Shown in pieces: positions 49,292 through 63,445 of a stretch of 64,000 nucleotides of DNA (the first letter of the stretch is position 1; every line of letters starts with the position of its first letter). The stretch is from the NCBI RefSeq assembly GCF_027596085.1, contig NC_072465.1, positions 5,454,102-5,518,101 of the forward strand, read 5' to 3'. The translations under genes were made by a program, and so were the position numbers. Under the pieces are notes generated by a model. It made no database searches. It was given only the letters and a program-made list of their open reading frames with translations, and had not been told where the DNA came from. The stretch is from Anoplopoma fimbria (lineage: Eukaryota > Chordata > Actinopteri > Perciformes > Anoplopomatidae).

Positions 49292-50318
49292 GACCCCCCC
49301 TCTCCATCATATGTCACTGTCCCAGTCCTTACACCCACCTGCTTGTACAGCTAACCTACCCAAAGGCCCATGGAAATGAATTGCACCGCCGAGGTAATAA
49401 AGAGAGTAAATCCTGGTTTTGTTCTCGGACGATGGCCTGGGTGTAGTGGGGGCAGGTATTACCATATTAAGCCCGGGGCAGAAGGGGATCACAGCCCAGC
49501 ACTCCCTCATTACACACCGTCTAGTGGGGATTTACTGCTTTTCCCAAAAACAGCTTGCGCACAGCTGTAGTTTTAGTCCGTGCTGTGTTCGGGTCATGTG
49601 CCAGGTATTTCATGATTGAAAACAAAAGTTCTGAGTCATGTTTCAGCGAAAAATGTTCATGTGTTTTATGATAAATTGTGGAAATTGGTGGTGAAAGTCC
49701 TGCTGCTCTGCTATGCTCACATGGCATGTTGGCTTCATGTGTGAGAGGGTTTTGTGCATATGGGATGGGGACCCATTCAAAGCAGGTACTTTTAACATCA
49801 TTATAGCTCACCTGAATCAGTATATGATGTCTAAAATATTCTCTCTCCTGTAGGATTTTGTAGGTTTGACCATAAAATCTGATATACAGATTATAGTTAG
49901 TAGTGATATAATTTCATGATAATTATCATATCTCTGTCTGTTCAGTATTAGCTAGTGAGGCAGTATGACCAGCTTGCACAGTGACTGCAACAAACAAAAT
50001 AAAACCATTCATTTTGAACAGATTTTCCCTCCTGATAACAGCTGTCGAGGAACAGATTAATAATGAAGTAGAAAATGAGATTATGCTGATCCATTAAGTT
50101 TATAACCCTCTGTAGAAGTAGAAAATGGTTCTGCTAGTGATCTTAACTGTTGGCATAAAGTCACCAGAATGCTTGATTACAGTCCTTGAAATCTCCATCC
50201 ACTGGGGGCCGGATAACTTTTGTTTTATTGAAGTGCAACATCAGTTTATGAGGTACCAACAGTTGTAATCTCCCAAAAGGGAAAGTAGTAAACAAAAGTG
50301 AAAAAAAATGTAATGGCG

Positions 50319-50800
50319 CAGTGTGTAGGATTTGGTGGCATCTAGCTATGAGGTTGTACCCCTCACTCCTCCTGTTCCAGTGCGGTAACTTGAGAGTGCA
50401 AATACATGGCAATGCCGTTCGCCTCACTCAGGGGTCGTCTTTTACATAATTACACAAAATTATAAGCGATGGAAGTCAGATGGCGGCTGGCGCTACCACG
50501 GTTTTGCACTCAGCAGCTCACGTTACCACAGTTTCACAAGCATGTCAGAGAACTACGGAGGCCTTCAGGTTACACAAAAGCGCAAAAAAATGTCTTTAGT
50601 GTTTGATTTGTCCGTTCTGGGATACTGTAGAAACATTGCGCTGTAACATGGTGGACTCCACGAAGAGGACCCGCTCCCTACATGAAGTCATGTGCATTTC
50701 ATTTATACCCTTTCATCGCTGCTCCACAAAATGTAACTCAATAATCCATTTCCACAACAAATTTACACTTTTTACACACCCAACTTCATTAATGTCACTG
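50319..50800 (+). mobile_element. Degenerate non-autonomous DNA transposon-like repeat
   Basis: It opens with CAGTGTGTAGGATTTGGTGG and CATCTAGCTATGAGGTTG, and contains GTTTGATTTGTCCGTTCTGG and ACTGTAGAAACATTGC, then GAAGAGGACCCGCTCCCTAC. I recognise this order from a very common teleost repeat whose ends are inverted copies of CAGTGTGTAGGATTT. The 3' terminal repeat is not visible, so this copy is truncated or decayed. Confidence 0.6.
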
Positions 50801-53800
50801 CAAACACATTGAGTAGACAGCCCAGGGCGGGCCCACTGAAGGTTTTTGTTTTTTGTTTTTTTGTATCTATTTGTATTTCACGCATTGTCTTCCTGCAGTC
50901 GTTCAACCAGGCTGTTATAAGAGAAAAGTAATCTATTGGCACAGCAGGGGATAAATGCTTGGTACCAAGCTATATTTTTAAGAAATTATTAACTTAACTT
51001 TTTGAACAAATAATGTATTTGCATTTGGAAAGGCAAGTTTTTAAACAATGAGAACTATGCACAAACGCACACATACCAATTTTACAAACAACTACAGTAA
51101 AATATGAGGTAGCAGTTAAAAAATGGAAGCTCCTCATTTAAAATACACATTTGCAAAATTCAGCAAATTACCTTGGCAACAAACTAGTGCTCTGGTCTTT
51201 CATTTCAGCTGTACCACAATAAAAACTTTTTTTTTAAAGCTGCATTTTCATTCTAAAACTGAAACTCAATCCTGACAATCTTTACCACTGATTTCTTCAT
51301 CATACATAACCCACAGTCAAATATGTGTAGAGTGTTCAATCACAGTTGTCAAGATGGGGATTTAGAATGTGGGGTGTTGATGAAGGATCAATACAACTCC
51401 ATCATGGCTAAGCTGTCCTCTCACTGCTAATAAACACAAACCAATCACCACTTTATGATGTTCAGGGACAAACCGAATCCAACATACACTGGAGTCCACA
51501 GGCATGATAAATAAACAGAGTGGTGCTTCTGGGCATGTGATCACACACATCACAGTTGCCCATCTTGTGTTTTTGGTTTTTTTCTGCTCAATCTGCCCCA
51601 AAATATCTCCAGCATTTGATGCCTTGCCTACAGCTATCTTAGTGTTTAACAAAAGCATCCACTGCCCGCCGGATGAGAAGAATCACAAAGGCCTACTGTA
51701 CATGCCTCGATATGAATGGTGAGAAATCAAATAAGAGTACCATAGCCATATTTCTCATAATGTGATAATGCAAGGTATATATATCTGATAGTGCAGGCCA
51801 TTGCTGAGATATGGGAACCCTTAAGCTACTGTGTGATAAGAGCCATATATTTGTCTTGGTTATATTCTTCCCATGGTGATACTGAGGGTGAGAAATCACA
51901 CCATGTGTTAAAAGGAAAGCGATAAAAACATAAATTGGCGTAAAACGCAGAAGAACATTGTTTATTGTCGTTTAGGATTTTTCATATTGCCTGAAACCGG
52001 CAACATAAACAGAGATAGAGATTGAGATTTCCAGGGTATTTAATATGAACATATATAAGGTTCTCTCAGACGGGAGGCTAGTCCTGCATGTGGGTCCAGC
52101 CTCAGGTGGATCAGCACAAGATTTGCTTTGTCTCTTGATTCAAAGCCTGCAGCCACATACTACAGCTTTTACTCCCGCCCCACAAAGAAGCAGCACCTTC
52201 TCGTAAAATTTCCTCCTTTGTGTGTTGAGTGTAAAAGGTGAGAGAATGTAGCAATTAAAAGAGGAGAAGAGGGGCAAAAAAGGAAGTCGCTAATGGGTGT
52301 AGAACATAAATCAAACGCATATTTTTTCTGAAAAGGAGAAGGTGGTATCGTAAGGAGGAGGGTGTGTGATGGGGGGCAAACATCTGTGTCTTCGCACAAA
52401 GTGGTACTGAACACTGGCATTTAAGCACATGCTCGAGTGATCACACATACTGTTTATTAGATCACTGAAGTGTAGGTGCTGAGATGGGATGTTCCTGTGA
52501 AAGGCTGGCGGCTCACAGGAGGTGTTGGGATTATACTTGTCTGGGCTTGTCGACTGCTGCTCCCTTTTTCAGTGGAGGATCCAATCAGTAGGATGTGAAG
52601 CTGTCAGGCACAAAAAGCATTGTTATAATACGCTTTAAAACCTCACACTGACTCTGATTAGCTCTTAAATTAGCATAGACTCATTATTTACCACATATCA
52701 TTCCAATCCATCCGATATTATCTGATAGAAATACAGCTCATTCTGTAATCACTGCATGTATTTAGATGATATTAATGTGATAAGATATAAAGTTAAGAAA
52801 AAATGTTTTGAATCATTTTTCACTTCATAATTTTGTTGCTATGCAGATTGTTTTTAGCAACGCTAGTAGCAAAGCTCTTAGGATGAGAACTTCTATCTGT
52901 GGTCCATATGCTTACACACTAAACTAAGATAGTGAACATGGTAAATATTAAAGATGCATATTATATGCATGTTAACATTGTCTTTGGGAGCATATTGACT
53001 TTAGCATTTAGCTCAAAGCATTTAGCAAGCAAAGCACAGCCACACAGAGCCGCTAGCATGACTTTAGATCTTTAATTACATTTCCTCGTGCTCAGACTTC
53101 TTGCCACTTTGCATGATTAAAAGCACTATTATCAATGCATTTTACATATCATACCAGAGGAAAATCATAATTTAACTCCAAAGTGGTTTGTCATGACAAT
53201 GTGAACCCTTTGGGAGTGTTTAATCAGAAATTTAAACAGGTCATTTGGATGCTAGAAATATCTTTTACAGGTCTCTCACATGTAAAAATGTGATTCTAGC
53301 TAATTACATTTGCTGACAAAGTGTGAACTAAGTGTTGGCATGATGTATCGTAGCCTGCCAAATCCCCCCACCTCCAGCTCCATGCATCACAGTGATTGAA
53401 TAGCTTTAGCGGTATCAACAACATTCACCAATCACTTGTCTGCCAGAAGTGAAAGTCAATGACATTACATCTATTTATGTGTTTTGATTAATAGTTAGGA
53501 ATTGCCTTTTCTCTGCACATCTCCCTGCCGCTCAGAGGTGTAGCTTTTGGCAGTCATTACCATAATCATGTTAGTGTTTTGGCTCTGCCCTTGTAGTGGC
53601 TCTGTCCCATTATAATTCCACACAGTAATGGATGCACATCGAGATGAGATTGTGCCAGCCTTGTCCTCTGCAGGTTAGGACACTGGTCACAGCTAAACAC
53701 AACAAAAATCTGTTGCATAAATGCGATCATATTAGATTTGATGCTTCAAATTTTAAAACATGCTGATGTAATTCCCTGTTTATGTACACCCCTTGAGCCT

Positions 53801-54150
53801 GATGTTGCCGAAGCGTACAGCCTAATTGTGCAAATGTCTCTGTCTTATCATTTACGTTGTGCTCTGCTGACAGTCTCTGCAGGAAGCTCAGTGACTCTGC
53901 TGTTAGCTTGCTGTTATCTATCTGACTGAAACATCTCCTCTTCCATCTCAGCGGCCACCAAAAACTTCATTTCCCCACCTGTCACCGCCACAGCTCGCTG
54001 TCTGCCACAAGGACGCATTGGTTTGATAAAAGCCACTCCGCCACGCCACATATTACATCTCATTTCACTGACACTAGTTGCGCACTTACCCTGTAAGACC
54101 CAAGCAAACCTCACCCCTTGACCTTGCGAGAAATGAAAAGTGAAAAGTGC

Positions 54151-54151
<1 letters not shown>

Positions 54152-54233
<82 letters not shown>
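54152..54233. repeat. (CA)n microsatellite
   Basis: About 41 uninterrupted CA units. Confidence 0.97.
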
Positions 54234-54235
<2 letters not shown>

Positions 54236-55062
54236 CTCGAGCTGTCCCCACTATCCAGGCAGACGAATCATCTCACTCTCATTCTACCTCAGCCACACTG
54301 ACATTCACACCTCCCAATGGCAGTAGGGGGAACATGCTGAAAGGTGTTGTTTCTAAGGGGAGCCGGGGTTTGTTTAGCACAATAAGCATGTGTCCATCCT
54401 GAGGAGAACAGGAATCCAATAGTGAGGTTTGCCCCAAGGATGATATCTCCGGTTTTATGGCCTTTTTATGTCTGTGTTTGCACAAACTTTGTAATGGAGT
54501 TCATAAAATGTGCATACTGCTTGAAGGTACAGATTTTCTCACAGTGGGGACCTATTGCTGCTACAATGGAAAGAGCAGTGATGCTTGTACTCTCTGAATG
54601 TAATTTTGTATCCCTTTTATATTCATACATTCACAAAACAATTGGCAAATAGAATAATTTCTGACAGTGAGGCATTCATAGCTACATTTTCAAGGGATAC
54701 ATACAACCATTGGAAAAAAATCTGCCTTGCAACATTGTCATCCTTATGCCAACGTTAAATCAGTTTAATATGACACAGTCTACAGAGCTGGAGAGGCTGT
54801 AATGATGGTACTGACAGCTGTGTTTCATGACAGTCTGCTGCCTAACTAAGTCCATTGACAGCAATGCCATTTGAATATATCTAGTTAATCCAATCAGCCA
54901 CATTTTATTAGCTTTGTCTGAATCGTTGCTGCTATTGAAATAACAGTCAGATACAGTACAGTGGGTTGGATTTGGCTTCACAACAGGGGAACCTAAGTTA
55001 ATTTAATTAAACATGACAAATTAATGTCTGCCGTGCCCATACGGCATACATTATAGCCGGAG

Positions 55063-55098
55063 GTTATAGCTGGACCATATTGGTGGTCCAGCTATAAC
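55063..55098. repeat. Perfect inverted repeat (hairpin), 15-bp arms
   Basis: GTTATAGCTGGACCA at 55063-55077 and its exact reverse complement TGGTCCAGCTATAAC at 55084-55098 are separated by six bases. One more G-T and one A-T pair extend the stem. It lies about 70 bases from a long CA array. Confidence 0.95.
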
Positions 55099-55167
55099 TT
55101 TAAGATGCCACTTAAGCTCATTAAAGAAAAATGAAAAAACACACAAAATATGTATTTGTCTACCTAT

Positions 55168-55168
55168 G

Positions 55169-55249
<81 letters not shown>
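55168..55249. repeat. (CA)n microsatellite
   Basis: About 40 CA units with one TACA interruption at the left edge. Confidence 0.96.
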
Positions 55250-55253
<4 letters not shown>

Positions 55254-55641
55254 TATTAACTAATTACTCACAAATTACTCACTTAACGCTTAAAAAGACA
55301 CTTTCTCTACAGCAGTATATTTTTATTACCTACTTACACTTTAAGTGGCTCCATCACCTGACATTTAAATCTCGGTCACTGCACTGGCGCCGCGGTGCTG
55401 AATTCATAAACCAATATGATCCAGCAGAGCCAAGAAAAAAACAAGTGTGAGCATTAAGGACAATGGCCACTGGGTCAATGAGGGGTGAGGAGAGAAAGCG
55501 GGTCCCACGAGACGGAGCAAGAGGGATTTTCGCTGCACCAAATAATGACAACTCAGGCAATATAACCCTGCCAATGTGTTGAGACGACAGTAACGATCGG
55601 TTGTGCTTCATTGTATCAGAGCTGACCCTTTTAACCTCTAG

Positions 55642-55655
55642 GTTGCCATGGAAAC
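55642..55655. promoter_or_regulatory. RFX X-box-like motif
   Basis: GTTGCCATGGAAAC is one base off the palindromic X-box GTTGCCATGGCAAC bound by RFX factors, which drive ciliary and other genes. There is no promoter nearby, so if it is used it would act as a distal element. Motif match only. Confidence 0.45.
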
Positions 55656-58600
55656 ACAAGGTTTCAATAGGAGTGATAGCTGCTGATTGGCAGTGTTGAG
55701 AATGACAACCATCACTTGGGGCAGATATTACTTATAGATAATGCAATCGTAAGCACTCTCCCTCTTTTGCTTCCCATTGAGAGACAGTTTAACCACACCA
55801 CCGGACTGGAGCAATGTTGTGACCTATGCTTTGTTGTCGTGATAAATCGCATGATCAAATATACAAGCTGAAGCATATTCCACACTTTAGTGGTTTTTCT
55901 TCTTCCTAAAATGAAAATTGACCGTGCCGTTTGTGCTGATGTTGGCAGAAAACCCACCAGTTTGTGCATGAAGCATCCTCCCCCCCGCCACACCCTTCAT
56001 CCCTCGAGGCTCACTGTGCATGAGAATACACGAGAGCCCGGCTTAAACCACCTCAGCAAAATATCTGACCAGAGACTGGACAGCTAGTCCGCTCATGTCC
56101 CTTGAGAGTGTTTCACTGTGTGTGTGTGAGAGAGAAAAGAGATAAAAGAAAGGAAACAGACAACGTGAATGAGGATGTTACTGGCAATGAGGAGAGGAAA
56201 AATAAAGGGAGAAATAGATATTAGCAGTCAAATATATTCAATTAAGCTTCCATGTGCTGCCATAACAACATCCTATAAGGTCACCTTGTGTACACAGATT
56301 GGACATCAATGTCCAGGGAAATATAGTCACAAATTCACAATGACCTACAGAGAATCGGAATCAGTTGGCACGGCATACATTCAGAAAGGAGAAAAAACAA
56401 TCACCCAATGGACATAGAGGACAAAATGAGCTGGCTGGAGTGAAGTCACAGTTGAAATAAAAAAAAAGTTAAACTGATGAAGGAAATGTCTGGTGATGTT
56501 GTATTGTCAACAAAAAAAAGATCAAAACCAACAATGAATTGATCCTACTAACAAGTACTGTCTGTGTATGCACAGCTTATTCCTCTGTGCCATAGAGCTC
56601 CATTGTTGTCCAAAACCCATTAGAAACACACCAGCGAGCCACACTGCTGCACTGGGGGACATGTTCCTTCATCACCGTTAACATGGGCAGTTTGAGTCAA
56701 CCCCATTTACACGGTCATGATGCTGAAAATACCTATTTGAAATTCAAAGGTGTATTGATCCACAGCTAAAAATAACCCCCAAGAAATGCTTCATTACTCC
56801 CGTTTTTTTTCTAAAAACTACAGTGCCCAGCTGTTAATGGAATTTATTATGTTTTTTTATGTAAACACTTGTGACCCATTTCGATTCTTTTCATTGGTTT
56901 TCTTTCATGGGCAGTCTTATACTTTAAGATATTTAAGTTATTGATTTGAATCTCTTGTCTGTAAACACGTGGAATGTATATAAATGGCCAAGTAATCTAA
57001 ATCATCTTCACTTACTGTCGGAAAGCTGAGGCACAGTGCAGAGATGCACAGTGTGGGTAGAAATTTAAACAGCACAATGGTCCAAAGTGGAGGCCTAGTT
57101 TATAAAACCAATCAATTTCCAATCAATTTCCATTCATTTTTTTCTGATTTAAATGATAAAATATTCTCAAACTTATCATCCGAGCAAATGTGTTGCATGA
57201 CATGAACAGCTAGTTTCATTTGAGTACAACATATACAAGACCAGTGTGTTAGAAGAGGTCTCCCATTGTTGCAAAGGCTACATCTTATTTTAATGCAGAT
57301 CTTTCATTTCCTGTCTGTCACAGACCGGTCTTGATTAGAAAGGACTTAATCATTCCAAAACAAAAGCCCGGTGGAGACACAAAAAGGGAGGTTGTGGTGC
57401 TGGCTGTTGATATTGTTCTATCAGACAGCTCGAAGGGAGGAAGTCCTCTGTCTGAGCTGCCAGGCCTGGCTGTTTTTTGGGCGGGGGGGGTCCTGGGGAT
57501 AAGAGACCGCCCTGTTATCTTTGTGTAAAAGGTCACACAGGTCTGGCGGAAGAAGCAAAAGCAACAACCATCTGTGTTTTTTCCACACACTGTGGTGCGT
57601 CTATCTAGAGCGCGGACAGCGGGGCTGAGTGAACACACACATGCACACAGACATCACATCGCTCACTGATATCTGTGATGAAACATGCATTGTCAGAAGA
57701 AGTTGGAAAGCCCCCAGATATGTTTTCCCTCTCGTGATGTGTGCGTGGGAGTATCATTGTTTTTGTAGCACACACAATTTATGTACATGCTATTGCTCAC
57801 ATTGAATGGTACTGATTTATCAGAGGACTTACGGTTTGTGCTGATATTGTGCTTGTGTGTGTTTTCTGGAATACATGTGACACCTTCAAGGACGATATTT
57901 CATTTTGCAAATTCTAAAGTATCACAAAGGAATAAATGGTTTTTTTATCTACACCGAATGCACTCCAGCAAGATGGCGGACACAGCCTTGGACATGGGTT
58001 TAAATCATGCAGTTCCTTCTGTTGCACATTGTTACATAAGTCATACAATGTGCTTACACCCACAGCTAGACTTGCGTGAGACTGTACAGCAGCTCTGCCA
58101 GAGACGTGTGTTTCACAAGCAGGGGTATCTGCATCCTCCCAGTCTCAAAACACTGGAGTAAATTGTGGATCCGGACTTTTTCCGTGATCCTGTGCACAGA
58201 GTGGTGTTGGAGGATCGCACACACACTTGCTGTATGTACACTCATATCTACAGCACACACCTGCATGGACACGCATAACACAAATCGACTTACGTGCTCG
58301 GAGCAGATTCCATGCGTGGAATGTGTGTAATATTGGCACGTGGGACATGAGTGTTAAGGGCCATTATTATGGTAAACATAAAACACCGCAGAGATTAAGG
58401 AAAGAAATAACGGGTTAAAACCCTAAGGAGACACAGAGAACGCAACACTCCCTCACAATGAAAAGCCCCGACAGTGCTCGTTAATCTGTGACGCCAAAAG
58501 CCCATCATATAATGTTTTGACTGTGCTATTGTGCTTTATTTTGGAAAGGACATATATGATTCTTTTTTTTATAGGTCTCTTTGTGAGTTTTATTTTGAAC

Positions 58601-59179
58601 CAGTAAATCACTGTTTTTACAGTGCAGTTCGGAGGATTGTCTCTCCAGCAATAGAGAAAAAGAATAACAAAATTCATCCGTTTTCAGAGTCTGACCTAAT
58701 CTCTTGTCTTATTAACGGCAGTGTGACAGCTATTGGGTCTTAGCCATGACCTTTTGTTGCTGAGCAATAATACTTTGTTTTTTGGTAATGGAGCAGCGCT
58801 GCCACTTTATCTTAGGTTAAGTTTGTAGACTAGACTTAACACAAATAGATCTTCTGAAATTATAAGGTAATGTGACCCAATGAGTCACTAACACAACAGT
58901 CATAGATAAGTTATGTAGCAGTTTTTAAAAGTTCCTATACATGGGGAAAGTCCACATTGTGATGATTACAGCACTGTAATAATAACATGCTTCGGACATT
59001 TTTGAATGTAATATAGTGTGTCTTTGTTATTCAAATGACAACAATGATACGTGCCAGTTTCATTGATTTTCTGTGTTCTGAAGTCCCTGTGGGGAAATAA
59101 ACCTGTATTTGCCGCTTTTTGATGAAGTGCTGATTTCCATGTTCCACCTGTTTACTGCAACACTGTGTGTGTGTGTGAT

Positions 59180-59347
<168 letters not shown>

Positions 59348-62036
59348 CATGCAAAAGCAAGCATTAGGGGTTGGTGGGAGGGGATCCTGACCTAATACTG
59401 TTGCGAGAGTGGAGTATACACTGCTGACAACAGGGTTTTCTTATTTCACTCAGGTTACACAAAACTATTTTTATGCATAAAGACACTTTTTTTTTTTTTT
59501 TTTTTTTGGTGCACCAGAGGTTGGTGTGGTTCTCTGTAATAATGCATTATCTATCTTGTCGAACGTCTTTGTAAACACAATCAAATTCCATTATTCCAAA
59601 AATAATCTCTGCCTGTGCGGTTTTCTGACATTTTAATAAAGTCTGCTGTCTATCATCTATTGTCCTCTTATATACATATCCTTTGCTCCGTAGTCCATTA
59701 ATCAGAATCTAAAGCTCAGGGCAAATACACAAGTCTCAGAAGAGCGATGTGGTCCCACTGCTAGGAATCAATAAAACATGTCAATAATGATTTGACCCGT
59801 TACAGCAGTCAAACGCTTTGCCATCCAATTACAAAGGTGTTGGGGTCACTTTAAAGAGTGAAAGCCTGATTGTACTTGAGTACCACATAAATCAATACCT
59901 GAACTTAGTATACTATAGCTAGTTGCATAACGGCGTGATTAAGTGCCTTCTTTTTTAAGAAATCTTTTCTCTGTAATGTGGCAAAACCCAAAGCATGTGC
60001 TTTCCAGTAATCAGCTGCCTTAAAGTGTGATGTCACATAGCTGTAGTCTCAGAGGGGAATAAAAACACTCATCCATTGAGTCCAGTGTCTAGTCGCTGGC
60101 AATGCAGGTGTTTATAGATTGTCTCAGCTCTGGGAACAAGTTGCTGACCCCTTTCCCTGATCCCTTTCCTGTTTGGCATTGTGTGTGCAGCCGAGTTGAG
60201 GGGAGATAGAGTCGGTTTGTGCCCTGCTACTACGGCATGTTTTTCCCTAATGTCTCCATTCCCCTTTTCTCTTCCAGTCAAGTCATGTTCCAGGTGGGGT
60301 GACAGAGCACAGCACGCAGCTACAGGCAGTCCAGGAAATTTGTGTCCCCCGTCCAAAAACATGTTTTGACCGTCTGTGCCACATCTGGAGGGATATTTAC
60401 TCCTAAAGCCATTCTTTTCTGCAGCCACATGACACAATACTCTTGACAGGTTCTATTTGCGCACCCTGCAGAAGCAAAACATATTTTGCACAAATGTAAC
60501 AAAAAAAAGGTTGTGTGTAGCAATTGTGAGAAGAATACTCTTGAGAGAGAAAATTTGGCACTGCCAAAAGTCCAGAGCTGAGCTATCTTTAGTTGTCCAG
60601 TTAAAAAACAAAAGGTTACTTTATGGCAGCTATAAATGTGCTACTACTGACACATTCAAAATTGTCTTGGCTTCAACACTCCGTAATGGTTATTACAGTG
60701 TCTCATTGTAACAAGGGGAAGCAAAACAATTGACTCACAGCGATTTCATTGTTTTGGTGATGTTGTAGCATATTGCAAAATACATGATTCAGCATCCTAT
60801 CCACACAAATAAACAGCTTAATTACTGCAGCAAACACAATGGGCGCATCTTCAATAGAAGAATATCCTCTTCAGTGAAACGCTAAATAATTTAGAAATGG
60901 TATCATTATATTTAGTATTTAATGAGATACTGCAAAGATACCATGAGGTGATTATGACATGAACTCTCTCTAACCACCTCTTTGAGTCTAATAGAGCAAT
61001 GCACCTGCAGCACAGCTTAATCCTTCCTGCACCAAACCATCTGGAGTGGGAATTTTGCTGTGTGTAAAATGTATGGGTCTGTATGCCGCTGCAGCAGCCA
61101 GGACCAGAGCCCCGTGGTGCTACAGCACTGTTGATTCTTTTGTTGAGCTTCTCAACATTTCATCTCTGCTAGAAGAAATCCCAGAAGTCTGCTACATTGT
61201 TTGACCTTCAAGATGCAGGTGTTTAACCAGCATTGGGAGCTGACAAATGAAAGACCCCAAGTGGACGACGATCAGCCTCCCCCTGTGTTGCGCAAGGTGC
61301 CTCCGTCCTTGAAAGCCCACAAGGAGTCCCAGACTAAAGCTGGTCAAAGTTTGTCCGTTCCTGGAACCATCAGGCTCTGCACAGCACCAGTCAATCAGCT
61401 CTGTTAGAGGTTACCTAAAGGGTTAACGCCGCCAACCTTTCCCATCTGTTGCTAAGGAAGTGTTGCATGTTGTGCAGGAAACAGGGAGAGCGGTTTCCTG
61501 TTATGAAGAGAGGTTTTTAAAGGCTCGCATTCATTCAATCATGCAACAGATGCCGGGCCAGGAAGCCCTGCCAATAGCAAAAGCTTTGGTGTCCTAGAGA
61601 AATTGTGTTTGGAAACTGCTTTAAGGAACCTTTCTATGCACCGTTCTGGTTCAGGAAATAATAGCATACATGGGCAAAAACAGGCTGGACAAAACACTGA
61701 GAAGGATATGCTTTATTTCTGATGAACACTGTATAATCCTATCTACACGTGTTCCTGTCCTTCCAAGCATTAAGATGTGATTTGGGAAAAAAGTATATTT
61801 TTTGGTGCAAAAAAAAAACACAGCTGCAGATTTAAAGCTCCCCATCATCACAATGAAACATTTAGGCTTATAGTCTGATATTTATGGTCCAAATCTCTCA
61901 CCCTCAGTGGATTTGGTGTTAGGCTATACTGAATATGGCACCGATGTCCCACATATGTATAGTAGTGCCCTGAAACAGAACATGACCAGATGTGAATATG
62001 CAATATCCCAGATGTCATGATGTACATTGCAAAAGT

Positions 62037-62039
<3 letters not shown>

Positions 62040-62107
<68 letters not shown>
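62040..62107. repeat. (CA)n microsatellite
   Basis: About 34 CA units, ending immediately upstream of the candidate plus-strand exon. Confidence 0.97.
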
Positions 62108-62112
<5 letters not shown>

Positions 62113-62119
62113 GGGTAGT

Positions 62120-62459
62120 GCTGTAGGCTGGTCCTGCCTCAAAGCAGCACCTCCCGTTTCCACACAAGAGAGCACCAGTTTACTGAAGCATCGGCACTGG
62201 AGGTGATGCACGCCGGCTGAGAGCTCAGCTGCAACTCTGCGAAACCCGGTCGTCTTCCAGGAGTGGACTTTTCACTGGAGAAAATCAAAAAAGCAAGACA
62301 ACATGATCCGAAACTGTTCCTTTACTGCTTGATTTTCCCGCAATGTGTTTGTATCTGGATTAAGTTTCCCACGTCATTTCGAGCGACGGCGGTCGGTGTG
62401 GGCAAACATGAGGATAACTGTCGGTTCCCGTGGATGATGATGCCCCAGAATGAACACAG
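62120..62459 (+). other. Candidate first exon of an unassigned plus-strand gene
   Basis: A GC-richer segment follows a CA array and ends at a donor, AACACAG|GTTGGT (last base 62459). Three consecutive ATG codons at 62434, 62437 and 62440 would start MMMPQNEH and continue over the splice. The same frame is open upstream to a stop at 62218 without another ATG. Short upstream ORFs start at 62206, 62303 and 62408, as is usual in 5' UTRs. I do not recognise the peptide. In human the next genes on this side are ARL6IP5, LMOD3, FRMD4B and MITF, but none can be matched from eight residues. The later exons would lie beyond the window. Confidence 0.3.
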
Positions 62460-63357
62460 GTTGGTTTTTTAATATTTAATGTTCATGTTAAGATGCCAGA
62501 AAGAAAACTTTACATGATTAACAGCAAACAAAGTGAGGCAGCGTGAGTGTATTTGTGTGTGAGTGATTGGGGACGCTGGTAATTCTTGAAATTGGTTGAT
62601 CCTGTCTCAACACAGCTGTTTATTTTCCACCTGTTTTACATACAAATTGATATCCAATGCAACTTGATGCAGAACTGCTGTATGATTTATTCCATAGGTA
62701 AAATAAAACGTCAGATTAATCATAATCAAATTTCATGGAAATGATACTGCTAGTTTTCCCATAACAACAATGCAAGTGGGATGAATTATATACACAGAAA
62801 TTTGTAGTGAGTTTAAATCCATAGCATTGGATAAATTGGCTTTCCGTGGAAGACTCCACTTGGGAAATTTCTTTTAGGCTTAGTTTAGTAATAGGGTTAA
62901 AGCTAGGATTATAATCCATGTTTGTGAAATTAGACAGAGAAGGTCACCTGTCTTGCAAGTGCAGTGCCCTGTGAATTTATTAAGTGAAACATGTTGAAAA
63001 TAGTTATTTTGTATGTGTTTTCTGTTGAAAAAAACATTTCTTTAGAAAACAATGTCTCATTATGTCCACACTTCTTGTCACATTGGATTTTAGTCAGATT
63101 GTTCAGACTTAACGTGGGGCATTTTATGATGAGGACACGATCTGAAATCATATCCTGTGAGTTTGGCACAACCAAGGTCCCAGTGTGTATCTCTTCCTTT
63201 GTTTTAAAACATTTGTTTTAATTGAATTCTTGTTGCATAATTCATATCCTGTTGTTTGCAGTTGGGTGCTTTGTCAGAGCGGGACCCTTGTTTTCCCTTC
63301 CAGATTTATTGTTCTTTGAGGCACTCAAAGGACCTTTTCAGAAAAAAAGTGTGTGTG

Positions 63358-63445
<88 letters not shown>

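Noticed and set aside
50199..50210. Possible CTCF core CCACTGGGGGCC
   Set aside because: It misses key positions of the core and borders a dispersed repeat. I do not claim it.
52953..52970. Short A/T-rich palindrome around ATGCATATTATATGCAT
   Set aside because: Palindromes of this length in A/T-rich DNA are expected by chance.
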